DNA from: Brachionus manjavacas
Taxonomy: Eukaryota > Rotifera > Eurotatoria > Ploima > Brachionidae
Reading direction: 5' to 3'
Assembly (NCBI GenBank): GCA_019054805.1
Contig: JAHQIY010000002.1
Coordinates: forward strand, 7,192,001-7,256,000
DNA length: 64,000 nucleotides
Position numbers and translations under genes: made by a program
In this document: positions 46,352 to 57,827 of the stretch, piece after piece
How the letters are laid out: every line of letters starts with the position of its first letter
Numbering within the stretch: the first letter of the stretch is position 1
The notes under the pieces: generated by a model
The model's database searches: none
What the model was told of the DNA's origin: nothing
The model's input: the letters and a program-made list of their open reading frames with translations, nothing else

Positions 46352-49090
46352 TCAAACATTAATTGCTATCTTAGATTTGATTTTTTTAAAACATTTATTG
46401 TGAGATACACTTGATGGTCTGCCTCTTGTCCATAAAATCAAATATGCTGATAACCTGAACAAAATATTCAAAAAGCAAAGCATGAATATGTAAAAATTCT
46501 TGTAGTTCTTGATAAAAATTAATTAAGTAATTTAATTATTTTAATTTTTCAACTTCTCACCGCTCTAATTTTTTCCTCATCGAGCACTGAAGTTCCTGTT
46601 GTCAAACACAACAATTCAAAGTCATATTCACATTCAATTTCGCTTACATTTTCCCATTGATTTATCATCAACAAATCATAACCGTAGTTAAAAATCGAGC
46701 CGTATTTAATATAAATCAAAAAATTTGGAGTTCTGGCTCTAAAAAATTTCATTTCTAAAAAATTTGAGTGTTTATTAATTTGTTGTTGTTTAATAATATT
46801 CTAAATTGATTACGTTTTTCTGAGAAAAAAACCAGAGAACAACATTTGAATAGCTATGAGTGTAGAAGCTAAGCTTATGACAATACTAGAATCAGTAGTG
46901 GATACGGACAAGATATGACCTTAAAATTAAAAACTTTATTTTTAAAAAATTGAATGTGGTGTAATAAACCTAATGAAAATGCAGCATTAGAGACGAGGAT
47001 ACCAGTAAGCAAAAATACTGAAAAACTGTTTTTGTCGCAATCAAATCCAACCAAGTAATAAAAAACAGTTGAATGAATCATTGGCAAGATAAAAAATACT
47101 GGAAGCTTAATAAGTTATTTTTTTATTTATTATTAAATTAATTTTTTAATAAAAAACCTCAACTAAAAATTTAGACAAATAGTATGTATCAGATCTATAA
47201 ACTGCGGACTTGTGTTCACGGTAATAAATTGGTATTTCGTTTGGAAAAGCCTGATTTTAGTCGATTTTTAATTTAAAAATTTAAAAATTTAAAAAATCAG
47301 GAAAATTACCATTACTGCTGCCAGCATGCTAAAAGAAACACTGACTGTGATCGTGTAAAAAAGTGCAAATGAAACATTTTGAATTGATTGCTGATTAAAT
47401 TTACAATCTTTGAGCGAGTTAGATTGACCAGTTTGGTAATATATTGAACCTCCTAAGATGGCGGTGACCTTAAAGAACAAATTTAAATAGAAAGATCGTA
47501 AAATTGACCAAAATTAAGATTTAAAAAACTCACAAAAACCATTAAAATGTCATTTAAAACCACTTTTCTATTTCTAATATAATTAAAAAATGACCTTTGC
47601 AATAGATATGTCATTTGCTCGACCCAAGATGATTTGTATGATGTATAATTAGCAGGTGAGCTAAAATGCTCAGGTTTGACTGAATCAATTTTTCCTCTTA
47701 AATCTAAACTATATTCGCTAATAGCGTATTTATCGCAGTAACTCTAAATTAATTTTTTAAATCTGGTTACTATTTTTTTTAAATAATTACATGAATCTCA
47801 GCCCGACTATTTGTTATGTCATTTACGTCAACTCCTAATTTATCCATGTAAAAATCAGCTGGATTGGTTAAAGGTGGACATTTTAAATGTAATCTAATTT
47901 AAAATATTTTAAAATTAAAATTTTTTAAAATTAAAGTTGCTTAGCATTTTAATTTTTACTTTTCTTCAAAAAATTTTAGTCCTTCTTCACGAGTGCCGAA
48001 AAAAGCCATTTTTGTTTGTGAAAGCAAACATATTCTTTTTAGAATGATTTAGAAAAATAAAGAATTAATTTAATTTTAAAATATAAAATTAATAAGTTAA
48101 TCTTTTTAGATTACTTGTCAAAAATAGCAAATGTTTCACTAGAAGGCTGATGAATCGTGCAAATGATTGTTTTTCCTCTATTAGTTAACTTTTTAAGATA
48201 GTAAACAATTGATTTGGCCATTTTTGAGTCTAGAACCAAAATGAAAATCTATAAAAATTTCTTTTATTTTCAAATACCTAAACCGCTGGTAGGTTCATCA
48301 CAAAAAAGAATTGGTGGATCAGTCAAAATCTTTTTTAGACATAATAAAAAAAAATTTAATATTTGAAAATTTTTAGTTAACCTCAGAGGCAAAGGCCAGT
48401 CGTCTCTTTTCACCTCCGGAAATTCCTACCAATCCTTTTTTTTGACAAATAAAATTTTAAATCTCTAATTATTTTAAATTATTTTTGAATTTATTTTTTA
48501 AATTTACCTGGAATTCCGATTTTAACATCAGCCCTTTGGTCAAGATTGAACTTTTAAAGAAGCAATAAAAATCAAAGTTAAACCAAATTTTTTATTTTTA
48601 CCTCTTGTAACACTTGGCTGACTCGCTTCATTTTTGATTCACGAGACAAGTTTTTATCCATCCTTAGCATCGCCTGAAAAATAAGATGCTCTTGGACAGT
48701 TAATGTGCCAAAAAAAAGAAGATCTTGCTGAATGTAGCAAGATACCATTGACATTTTAACAGGATTGGCTTCGCAGCCATTAAGCATTATTCTTCCTTCG
48801 ACCATCAACGTATCGCTGATAGAATAATTCAGTGCATTTAACAGTGTTGTTTTTCCACTTCCACTTGAACCCATCAAAGCGAGCATTTCTCCTGGCTCAA
48901 CAATTCCTTTAACTTTATTCAGAATTGTTTCATAGGCTTCAAAATTAGAACAAACGTTTAGAAAATTTTTTTTTTTAGGTTTTATTTGAGTCCTAATTGT
49001 CATATCTGACCATGACAGAGTAATTTTGTCCGGTATAGAAAAGCATGATTTTTTATGCAAAGATTCCAGTTTTTCAATGTTGATTTCCAT
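46352..49090 (-). CDS. ABCG-family half-transporter, copy B (14 exons, intact)
   Basis: Minus-strand exons: 49090-48602, 48550-48508, 48434-48382, 48329-48278, 48229-48115, 48034-47960, 47893-47791, 47743-47534, 47468-47310, 47250-47158, 47105-46970, 46919-46814, 46738-46561 and 46498-46352; 652 residues, every phase conserved with copy A. Walker A, signature (ISGGEKRRL), Walker B ([11 protein letters not shown]) and H-loop are intact. The Q-loop region reads [11 protein letters not shown], with Asp to Leu relative to the other copies. One codon is missing in the short exon before the signature (GLVGISGG against GRIKGISGG). The donors of introns 8 and 13 are GTGAGT and GTGAGA, and intron 10 starts GTTTTT. 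It lies convergently to copy A and in tandem with copy C. About 1.07 kb (exons 4-9 with introns) is almost identical to copy C. Confidence 0.95.
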
Positions 49091-49224
49091 GAATGCAAAT
49101 TAAAAAAAATAATAAATTGTGTTTTTTACGCCTCCTGAATTCTTTTTAATTTAATTTTTTATTTGTTGCTTTCTTATTTTCATAGACTGTATATAATTTC
49201 TCATGATTTGATAATATATGCAAA
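49091..49224. other. upstream region of ABCG copy B
   Basis: Probable promoter stretch. Unlike copies A and C, which share sequence upstream of the start, this upstream region diverges within a few bases of the ATG and soon passes into the SNM1-like relic. Confidence 0.5.
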
Positions 49225-49925
49225 TATTTTTAAATTCAAACTTAAACTCTTTTTATTTGAAAGAACTTATAAAATTATTTTTCAAAATACCCCAATTATG
49301 AGGCATTTTGAAGTTTATGATCAATTTTTGATGCTCAAAATGATCACTCTGAGTTCTAATTATGAAATGAATTGTAATTTCTTAATATAATTAATACAGA
49401 GGTACATTTTTGGATGTAACATTTTTTGTTAAATCTAAAATTAACCTCTGCAATAACAAAACGCACATTGCAGAGTGCACACCATCTAAAAGATGCTATT
49501 TTTAATTGAATAATTTTTTGCAGAATTTTGCAGAATTATGCAGGATTTAGCTTTAAATTTAACAAAGTATGTTAAATCCAAAAATGTACTTCTGCATTAA
49601 TTCTATTAAGAAATAACTATTTATTTCATAATTAAAACTCAGAATGATCATTTTGAGCATCAAATATTGATCATAAACTTCAAAGTGCCAATTATGATAA
49701 CTTAATAGGTTATGGTTTTTCTAATTTATTTTTATTAAAAAATATTTTGGCCACTGTTCACTTTAATGGAACCGAATTCGTCAAAAGAGATAAAATTTAA
49801 AAACTTTAAACAATTTTTACATTTTACGGTTGATTTTTTTGATTTTTTAGTAATGATCAAATTTTTATTAAGGCGTATTCGGACCAATTAAGTTTTAATA
49901 AGATGAAATATTTATTTAACTAAAA
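49225..49925 (+). pseudogene. decayed partial copy of the SNM1-like gene (intron 4 to exon 7) with a foldback insertion
   Basis: Without the insert at 49302-49689, the sequence follows 27505-27840 of the intact gene: AATTCAAACTTAAACTC against the intron-4 end, AACTTATAAAATTATTT against exon 5 (ACTTACAAAATTATTT), and AATTATGATAACTTA at the exon-5 end. A weaker match covers exon 6, and GGACCAATTAAGTTTTAATA matches exon 7. Frames are closed and splice sites eroded. The relic shows that part of the nuclease gene was copied to this place long before the hairpin arrived. Confidence 0.75.
49302..49689. mobile_element. foldback/MULE-type hairpin element, second copy, 8-bp target duplication
   Basis: Arms of about 130-140 bp (GGCATTTTGAAGTTTATGATC at left; complement ending AAACTTCAAAGTGCC at right). 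AATTATGA flanks both sides (49294-49301 and 49690-49697); the next base makes 9-10 bp possible. The inner part has CTCTGCAATAAC, TTGCAGAGT and repeated TTTGCAGAATT. The ends (GGCATTTTGAA) match those of the 28.4-kb element (GGCATTGTGAA), so both belong to one family. Confidence 0.88.
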
Positions 49926-50509
49926 GCTGACTTATGAGCTAAATTTAATTATAGATGAATCAAACACCAGTCTAATTTTTAACAAAAAAAACTAGATATT
50001 TAACAAATGACGTATTTTTGCATAATATTTATTGTAGGTATTTGAAGAAAACAATATTTCTTTTCGGTTCCAATTTTTTTTAATATTATTATTTTTAATA
50101 TTGCTTATTTTAACATCTTAACTGATATTTGTAATAAATGATGAACTTTTTTTTTCTCGTTTAAATATGAATTCTTTTAGAGAGCAAGTGTTTTAGGGTG
50201 AAATTTCCAATCATTAAAGTTTTTGATCTTGTAATTATTGGCAAAAGAAATTAAAGGGAATAATTTAAATGGGCTCATTCTATTTCTGAAACAGGCTCAT
50301 AATTATTTTGGACTCAATAGTTAATTAATTATGGGATATATAATTACTACTTAGGACTCATTTTTTAATTATTTTTGGCCTCTAAAATTACGAAATAAGA
50401 GAAATTTCTTAAACGATAACAATTTTTATTTTAATATTAATTTATTTTAAATGAAATAAAAAAAATAAAATTTCAATAATAATTATATTAAGCAAGTAAA
50501 GAATTATTT
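49926..50509. other. non-coding A/T-rich spacer
   Basis: No gene or clear repeat ends were seen. Confidence 0.55.
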
Positions 50510-50822
50510 AAAATGCTGATTTGAATCCGTTTGTTATAGAATCGGCTGCATCTGCAAGAAAGGCAACATTGGCTTACTCATTAAAGCCAGTTCTTTTAAA
50601 GCCAACTTGAATCAAATTGAAAAAGAAATTGTAATCGTATTCATCTTCGTTTGTGGTTATACCTAAACCAATTGGGTGGAATGAATTATCGGCATCAGTA
50701 AACCCTACAACTTGAACAGGAAAATAATTCGAAATCAACTTGTAAATATTAGTGATGTTGGTTATGGACTGCTTGGTTAACCAATATTGTAAATTTTGAT
50801 TAACCAATGTCCGGTTAGCCAA
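50510..50822 (-). pseudogene. Mutator-like transposase core fragment
   Basis: On the minus strand: YFPVQVVGFTDADNSFHPIG, then LGITTNEDEYDYNFFFNLIQ and, after one stop, ANVAFLADAADSITNGFKSAF. The order D (strand with DA), ITxxE, then FLADAADSI is that of the MULE DDE domain. Only about 100 residues remain and there is a stop at 50574. Confidence 0.75.
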
Positions 50823-50862
50823 AAATCTGGTTAGCCAAAAATCTGGTTAGCCAAAAATTATG
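50785..50862. repeat. tandem GGTTAGCCAAAAATCT units
   Basis: Three near-perfect 16-bp units (GGTTAGCCAAAAATCT, the last truncated) follow two looser GGTTAACCAAT-type units. The same word, inverted, stands at 55512-55575 just outside the right end of the SWIM-DDE transposon, 4.7 kb away, and a related GTTAACCAAAGG starts that transposon's left end. Confidence 0.8.
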
Positions 50863-51194
50863 TTAAAATATGTATTTGTAAATTTTGGTTTCGGTTTAAG
50901 TTATTCAATTAAATTCTTATTTAATAAAAAAAAATAATTCATTTAAGTAATTTATTGAAAAGGATTCTTCAAGAATTTATTTAAAAAAAAAAAACTATAA
51001 TAAATTGTTTAATTAATTACAAAAAAAATTAAAAAAAATTATAAAAATTAAGAAAAAAATTTTTTAATTTGAAAAATAAGAGGAATATGTTCAATTTTAT
51101 GTGCTTAGTCTATTCTAAATTAATTTAATATGACTTTATTTTTCGTAAATAAACATTATCTTTTTAAAATTTTTTTTTGACAAACGATTTCTTT

Positions 51195-52826
51195 GGTCCT
51201 ATAGTTGAAAGCCTGCATGTGAGAAAAATCTCTCAATTGGAACACTTGTTGCTGGGATCGCTAAAACAACTGAAACTAAACTAGATAGTATAGGAAATTG
51301 GGATTTATTAAACCTTCAGTAATCCAACACATCGATATTACTTCTATCTTTCCTGTATTCATTGAGCTCTTTTTTAATATCAATTGATTCTTCGTCTTCG
51401 TCAGATGAATTTTCAGAGTCTTCAAAGTTCAGCTTTTTCTTTAATGAATGGGACTTTATGATTCCCTCTTTTCTAGCATTTTCAATTAGCTCATTAAATC
51501 TTTACGTTCATTTCGGTTTACGAACTTGAATTCTTTATAAAAAGGGTGAAGGAAAGTTGATGCTATTAAGAAATCATTTGATTCGAGATCATATATATTA
51601 CAGTAGTGATCATAAGATTGTTTTAAAGTAGCTTTTGAATCTTTGCTTAACCTAATATCATCTTCCTTTACCACTAATTTTGTTTCAATAAATTTTAATC
51701 CAGGTATTATCATACTAGTAGTCACATAAGTTTCTACACTGATTGTTTCAGTTAACTTATTAAAAAGATCCAAACATTTTAAAGTCAGAGAAAGAATCTC
51801 TTACTCCTCTTGATTTAATAAACTTAAAGCAAGATGTCTATATTCTGGTAAGTGGAAAATTGCGTCAATGTAATTATGAAGTTTTAAAATACGGTTTAGC
51901 ATTAAATAAGTAGAATGCCATCTTGTTGAAACATCTTGAGTGAGCATTAAAACATTTTCAGAATTTTTTTGATATTTTTCTAATAGACATTTAAGCTGGG
52001 AAGAATGATTAAATGAGGTTACTATAGATCGTGATTTTGACATTACTATGGACAATTGTTTAAAACTAAAATTTGGATCATTTTCATCGAGCTTATCTAA
52101 TTGGCTATGTTGGAAAATCCTTAATTCCTTAATTCCATACTCATTCAAAATCTCAAACACAATTTCTTTTATATCTTCAGCACGGTGTCTTTTGGTCATA
52201 CATTTAAAACCCAAAGCAAAAGATCTGAATGCAAAGTTTTCTAGATAATGTCCTGTAATGGAAAGATAAGTATAATTCTGACATGATTTCCAGCTATCAT
52301 TTGTTAAACTTATAAAATGAATTGATTTTAGAATATTCAAAAGTTTATTTTTTTGATTTGAATAAAAAAAATAGAAGAAAATAATGAAAAAGAGAAGAAT
52401 CGTATCAGTTTTGATTAAATTTTCTTCTCCTTATTTTCTTTTTTTTTTTGTCAACAATATTTCATGAATTGACTCTAAATGTAAGTCTCAATTTGTCCTT
52501 GACGTCGATGCTGAAAAAAACTTTTCTATTTCTATTTTTTCGCACTCAATGCATTGAAGAACTTTAAAAACTTGATAACGATCTGTTTTTTCAGCTTGCT
52601 TAAAAAATGAGTTTGTGTTTAGGTCAAGATAATTTCCACAATTTAAACTCATTTCAAACCCTTGGTTTCCATTTGCTGTATCAGAATTTGTTAAGGAAAT
52701 TGCTAAATTTTGCTGGCTATGTTCACTTGCACGTGAATACGAATCAAGAATTGTTCTTGGACAAGATGGAGCTGATAATGTCCTGTTCATTTTTAGCCTT
52801 GTTATCTTATTTGGTCTATGATTCAT
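51195..52826 (-). mobile_element. second hAT transposon relic
   Basis: Minus-strand pieces in order: an N-terminal part (52826-52488, no clear BED finger), the catalytic entry ISLTNDSWKSCQNYTYLSI (52315-52260) and LTQDVSTRWHSTYLMLNRIL (51950-51890). Then come FLIASTFLHPFYKEF (51580-51530) and, frame-shifted, FPILSSLVSVVLAIPATSVP followed by IERFFSHAG (51290-51205), the dimerisation end. Stops near 51800 and 51485 and a gap after 52488 break it. It is clearly different from the hAT relic at 40-44 kb. Confidence 0.85.
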
Positions 52827-53354
52827 TTTATTGAAAAGTAATTTCTTAAAAAAAATTATTAGAAATTTCAGAATTTTGAAGAAAGTTTGAAAGCATTGTT
52901 CAGATTTAGTAGCTTTGTTGTTTTACTCAAATAAATTGTTTAATTTTTTTTTGACTAGGAGAAAAAGTCCGACAGAATTATGTAGAAGACTAAACAAGTC
53001 AATTCACTATGACTAAAAATAACTCAGTACAGATTTTTTAAGCTTACAAATAGGCTTGGAAAATTAATTTACGATAAAAAAACAGATACAAATTAGATAG
53101 AATTGTTAATAAACAAAGGGACTGTAAAAAAATTCAAGGCGCTTCATCACAAAATCTATTCAATTTTTAAAAGAAAGCTTTATTTGTTTATTTTGTTAAA
53201 CTAGCCTTTCCTAGACTTAAATTTCAATCTCTTTAATTTTAGTTACAATAAAAAAAAACTTTTAAGCTAAAACCGTCTAAAAGAAAAACTACCAGATGTG
53301 TTCGACTGGATATAATATGAATAACTAAAATTTAAATCAAAAACCGTATTTTTA

Positions 53355-55524
53355 GTTAACCAAAGGATATGGGGCAATCAGGTCTAAAATAGGACTTTTT
53401 ACATTTTTTAACATTTCTATAGAGATTCTTGTAGATCTTGACGCGCTGATTCCAAATATATGTGTATTTTTTGTCCTAGGTAATTATTTTATGAATTATA
53501 GCCTTCGGAAGTTTTTAAGGGTATATTAGGTTTTTAAGCCATAACTTGGTCAAATTTTATCATTTTTTTATAAAAAATACACCAAAAAGCTCAGAAAAGA
53601 GCGAAGAATCTGAAAATAATAGTATCAAGTGAAAAAAATCACGTAAAAAATTAACTATCCTTGAAAAACCAAAAATTGGCTATGCTTCCCTTTAGACCCC
53701 CCGGGTACCCCCATGTCAAAGGACACCCCCTCCAAAAAAAATGTATTTTTTTCGGGTTGCTCAGTGTCTAAAACATACTAGAAAATCAGATCCTGCATTG
53801 AAACCCTTCTTGGAAAACTTTTATCTATCAAAGAAGATTTATTAATCAATTGGTTTAATATTGGAAAAAGCTGGATAAAATAACTTTTTTAAAAGAAATA
53901 AATATTTTTTAATTTATTATTTCAATTATTCAGTATCTGAAATGTCGTCATCGTTTAAAATTGTATCATCATTTTCAAAATTATCTTGTTTACTGCAGTC
54001 AAAGCAAAAATTATAAAAAGTTTTGCTTTTATTTGATACAATCTTTTTCGGATTTTGTCTTGCAAAGCCTAAGTACCAAATTACACTTGTTACATGGGAG
54101 CAGGCCCCAAAAACCCTTGAACCAGCTTAACAGTCGCAATACCATTCTTGAATCGGATCCATTGATGAACATGATGAATATCTTATCCATGTATTGTGAA
54201 TTACCTGAGATGAAAATCTTGAATTTATTTTTACCCTTATTAGTTCTTGAGCTTCTTCAAAATATTCAAACTGATAATTCCCACTATCATTCATATGCTC
54301 GATTGTATAAGACAAAGACTGTTTTAATTGATAAATACCAAAAGTAAGAGATTTTATATAATCTTCACTTAATACTGGAAAGCCTAACTCATCTAAATTA
54401 ACTGCACGAGTTTTTGAAAATCTCCTTGAGTATTTAGCTACTTCATTTTTTAAATTATTTTCTTTATTTGCTTTCTCAACCATTTGTTTATACAGATCAA
54501 TCTTTCCGGTGTCATTCGTTGAAGCCAATGCTGGTCTAAATTTGTTTATTAAAGCACAAACCAACTTAAAATCTTTTTCTTAAGATCTAATGTCTCGATT
54601 AGAAATAACATTGTAAAAATATTTCCAACGCTTAATTCTTCCATTAGCAGACTCAACAACCCATCTTATTTTTGTAACCACCCTTGAACTATTAGCATCT
54701 CTTGTTGAATGCTGCTTTTGGCCTTTTAAATAGCTAGGCATTTTTGATTGTAAATCTTTGTTCTTCATAAAATCTAGACTATCACGAAAACCTCTATCAA
54801 ACACAAACAAGTCATCAGGCAAAAACCAATTTTCAATATGATCCATTTTTGTAAATATATCTTTAGTAATGCTTGCATCGTTGTTTTTACCATTTGCAAT
54901 ATATGAAGATGACTTTTCTATATAAATGTACGTCGCGTCCCAAATTTTTATAACATCATGCTCATTTGCATTTAAAAGAATTTTAGACATGTTAGTGGTA
55001 TGTTTTGAAATTATTTCATCTCTTGAGAATGCATTGAATCCAATATGGAGTGGTGTAAACATTTCCCATAAAATCTCTCTCACCTGTCTAACTGACCTTT
55101 TTATTTGATCATATGATGCTATAAGTAAGAAGGCGGATATTTCTTTTAAAGTAACACCGGTTCTAAGCTTAGTTAGATAGAACCCTAAAGCATTGATCAA
55201 TGAAACATTTCCAGTAATGTTTGAACAAGAAATCATTTGATAAAGTTCTTCAAAATCATTTTTAGAAACTCCAGTCAAAATATGACACCTTTTGTCGTCT
55301 ATGCTCGCGTAGTCTAAACAAACAGAGTCAGTGGTTACGCTTGGGCCTGGTTGATTTATATGATTTGTTTCTTCAATTGGATCTTGATAAATGTCATCAC
55401 TAGGACAAAAAATACACATATATTTGGAATCAGCGCGTCAAGATCTACAAGAATCTCTATAGAAATGTTAAAAAATGTAAAAAGTCCTATTTTAGACTTG
55501 ATTGCCCCATATCCTTTGGCTAAC
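53355..55524 (-). mobile_element. DDE transposon (ISL2EU/IS4EU-like) with about 130-bp inverted ends
   Basis: The ends are inverted repeats of about 130 bp. The left reads GTTAACCAAAGGATATGGGG, continues CTAAAATAGGACTTTTTAC and includes TAGATCTTGACGCGCTGATT. The right is the near-perfect complement, from GGACAAAAAATACACATATA to CCTTTGGCTAAC. Between them lies a single transposase frame on the minus strand. A G/C-rich block (GACCCCCCGGGTACCCCCATG) lies inside the left third. The target duplication is not certain because the flanks are themselves repeats of the GGTTAGCCAAA word. Confidence 0.85.
53926..55419 (-). pseudogene. DDE transposase with C-terminal SWIM zinc finger, two in-frame stops
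   Basis: A single frame of 497 codons, interrupted only by TAA at 54580-54582 and 54127-54129. The first part contains the helix-rich N-terminus (TGVTLKEISAFLLIASYDQI) and the DDE core: KIWDATYIYIEKSSSY (first D), DDLFVFDRGFRDSL (second D) and KIRWVVESANGRIKRWKYF (E), the pattern of the ISL2EU/IS4EU/Harbinger-like clade. The last part has EWYCDC, stop, AGSRVFGACSHVTSVIWYL, a SWIM finger (CxC...CxH) more usual in MULEs, and an acidic end. Both stops may be single-base changes of lysine codons, so the gene died recently. Confidence 0.88.
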
Positions 55525-57122
55525 CAGATTTTTGGAAAACCAATATTTGGCTAACCAAAATTTGCTAGCCACAAAACCAAGCAAAACCAACAACACTAGT
55601 AAATATAGCATTTTGAATCAATAATCTGGTCCACTTTAATTAATTTGTGTATATTATTAAGTTCATTTAAGTAATAATTGAAACCGAAAATGAGTTGAGG
55701 ACATTAATAGTAATCATTATTATAGAATAAGTAAATAGTTATTCATTTTAATTAAATTATGAGACCAACTTTATTAGGATTTCGCATCAAGAACTACTAC
55801 TACAAACTTAGTAATTATTGTTAATGTGTAATGAGTCCATTTCAGTAACTGGATGAGCCCGAATAAATACGACCCGAAATCAAAATGCAAGCATTTTATA
55901 GGCGTTTCTTATATGCTAAATTTAAACCAATATAAACAATAAAAATAATGAAGAAGGTGCGAAATCTTAAAAAAAGTCGTAATTGATTTTATATCTTTTT
56001 TTTATTAATTGTTTTTTTGCTAAAAATGATTATCTTTTCTAAACTTCTTTTATCTATTTTTATTCAAATAAAATATCTCCTAAAAAAGAAAATTTTCCAT
56101 GACTAGAAAATATATCCCTTTAAAAATGTTAATCATAGAGGATTTAAAAAAAGCAATAAAGGTACTTGGCTGAAGCTAATCTTAAATTTAAATAAAATAA
56201 AATTTTCTTGAAAAATTATTTTAGAAATTGATTCTGAATCTAATGAGAGCGTACTCAACCTCGATAATTAGATTTTAAATTGTGTTGAAGAATTTCCATT
56301 CAATTCCATTGTTGTAAATTTATTGCTTGCTGATCTAAGTAAAATATATATTTTTTTCATATCTTTTGTACACGGTATAAGTTTTTTGTTATCCCTCAAT
56401 TTTTCTCAATCCTTATTTTCTCTACTCTATTTGATAAAACAATAAAGGGGAAATGAATGTATGAATTATATGTTAATTAATTTTTTTTCGTTGTATTATA
56501 TTAATAAAAATTATCACTTTTGAATAAATGAAAAATTAGATTAAAAATAACTGAATGACTTACTAATTTTTTTTACTCAGCAATTTCTTAGAACAGTTGA
56601 TTATCTTTTTTAAAAAATACCATGAAACGATAATTTAAATAATTGTTATCTTTATTCTTTTATACAAAGTATCTTCCTAAAACAAACTATTATTTATATT
56701 TCATACATTTGAGCCAAAAAATTCAAATTATCAAAAAAAAATAATCTTATCTCATTTTGCTTTTAATTAAATTTTACGTGGTTTCAGATAAATTTACTTT
56801 ATTAATAAAGTAGAGTCAATATAGCTGGGTATTTCTAAATTTCCATTGAAAAGATCATTGTCAGTTTAATATCTTTAAAAAATAAATAATAAATTAACAA
56901 TATAATGGAGTAAACCAATATAATTTTTTTTATAATTATTTGAATAAATTTTGTTGCTGAATTCAAAATCTTCTAAGAACTGGTTGGAAATTTCACACCT
57001 AAAACACTATCCTAAAATTAGTTGTTAAGTTGGACCCAGCAGGTTGGTTTGTTAAGAATATTTTAAATAAATACAAATATGTTTATATCAAAAAAAAATT
57101 TTATCTCAAATTTGACAAGCAA
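55525..57122. other. non-coding region upstream of the Bcl-2-like gene
   Basis: The first 60 bp are degenerate inverted GGTTAGCCAAA units. The rest is A/T-rich with no open frame of interest. The upstream region and any untranslated exon of the Bcl-2-like gene should lie in its last part. Confidence 0.55.
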
Positions 57123-57827
57123 ATGAATACATTTGAAATTCAGACCCAAAGTTTGTTAAGTGACTATCTGTGCTGGCGTTTGATCAAATCTGGTCATTCT
57201 AATTTGAGTATTGTTAACAAAGAAAACCTTGAAAAAAATAGTAAACTAGATCTTTGTTTAATAATTCGTCAACTGGGATATCAATTTGAAATTAAGTATA
57301 ACAGCCAGTATTTGGCTTTGGCCAGTCGCTTGGAAATAAATGAATTCAATTATAAACAAGTATTAGGAATTATTTTCTGTGAACTGTTCGAATTGGACTC
57401 TGTAAATGATCAAAATTTTAATTGGGGCAGAGTAATTGGGTTATTTGCTTTAGCTGGCTGCTTGGTGTTGAGGCTTTACGAAGACAAAGTGCAAAATTTA
57501 ATACCAAATATTTTGGAGTGTATAAATTTTTTTCTGACCAAAAATTCAAAAATTCGTCTTTGGTTTCAACAGAATAACTATTGGGTAAATTGAAAATTTT
57601 ATGACAAGATTTAATTTTAAATGATATCATTAAAATTATTTTAGGATGGCTTGATTGAAAAGTTCAATAATTGTGAGTGTATTTTGTCCAAAGAAGATGT
57701 ATTCTATAAAAATAACAAAGGATCAGCAGAGAGTAGTTTTTTTAAAGTGAATAAATTAATTGTGCTCGGAATTGGTACTCTAAGCATGATGTCTTTTGGC
57801 TTTATTTATTTTAAGCGTTCGAAATGA
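57123..57827 (+). CDS. Bcl-2-family apoptosis regulator (2 exons, complete)
   Basis: Exons 57123-57584 and 57645-57827 give 214 residues. The ATG at 57123 is chosen because MNTFEIQTQSLLSDYLCWRL lines up with the BH4 helix, although the frame is open 93 bp further upstream without an ATG. IIRQLGYQFEIKY is the BH3-like helix (Gly kept; the usual Asp is replaced by Gln-Phe context). FNWGRVIGLFALAG is BH1 (NWGR signature) and WFQQNNYW/DGLIEKF is BH2, split by the intron exactly at the conserved place after Trp. A C-terminal membrane anchor (LIVLGIGTLSMMSFGFIYF) ends in basic KRSK, as for mitochondrial/ER outer-membrane insertion. The BH4-BH3-BH1-BH2-TM layout suggests a Bcl-xL-like survival protein or a Bak/Bax-like effector; sequence alone does not decide. 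Confidence 0.93.

Noticed and set aside
53926..55419. Stop-codon reassignment (TAA as sense) suggested by in-frame TAA codons in the transposase
   Set aside because: All host genes in the window end at ordinary stops, including TAA, and lack internal TAA; the element is simply decaying.
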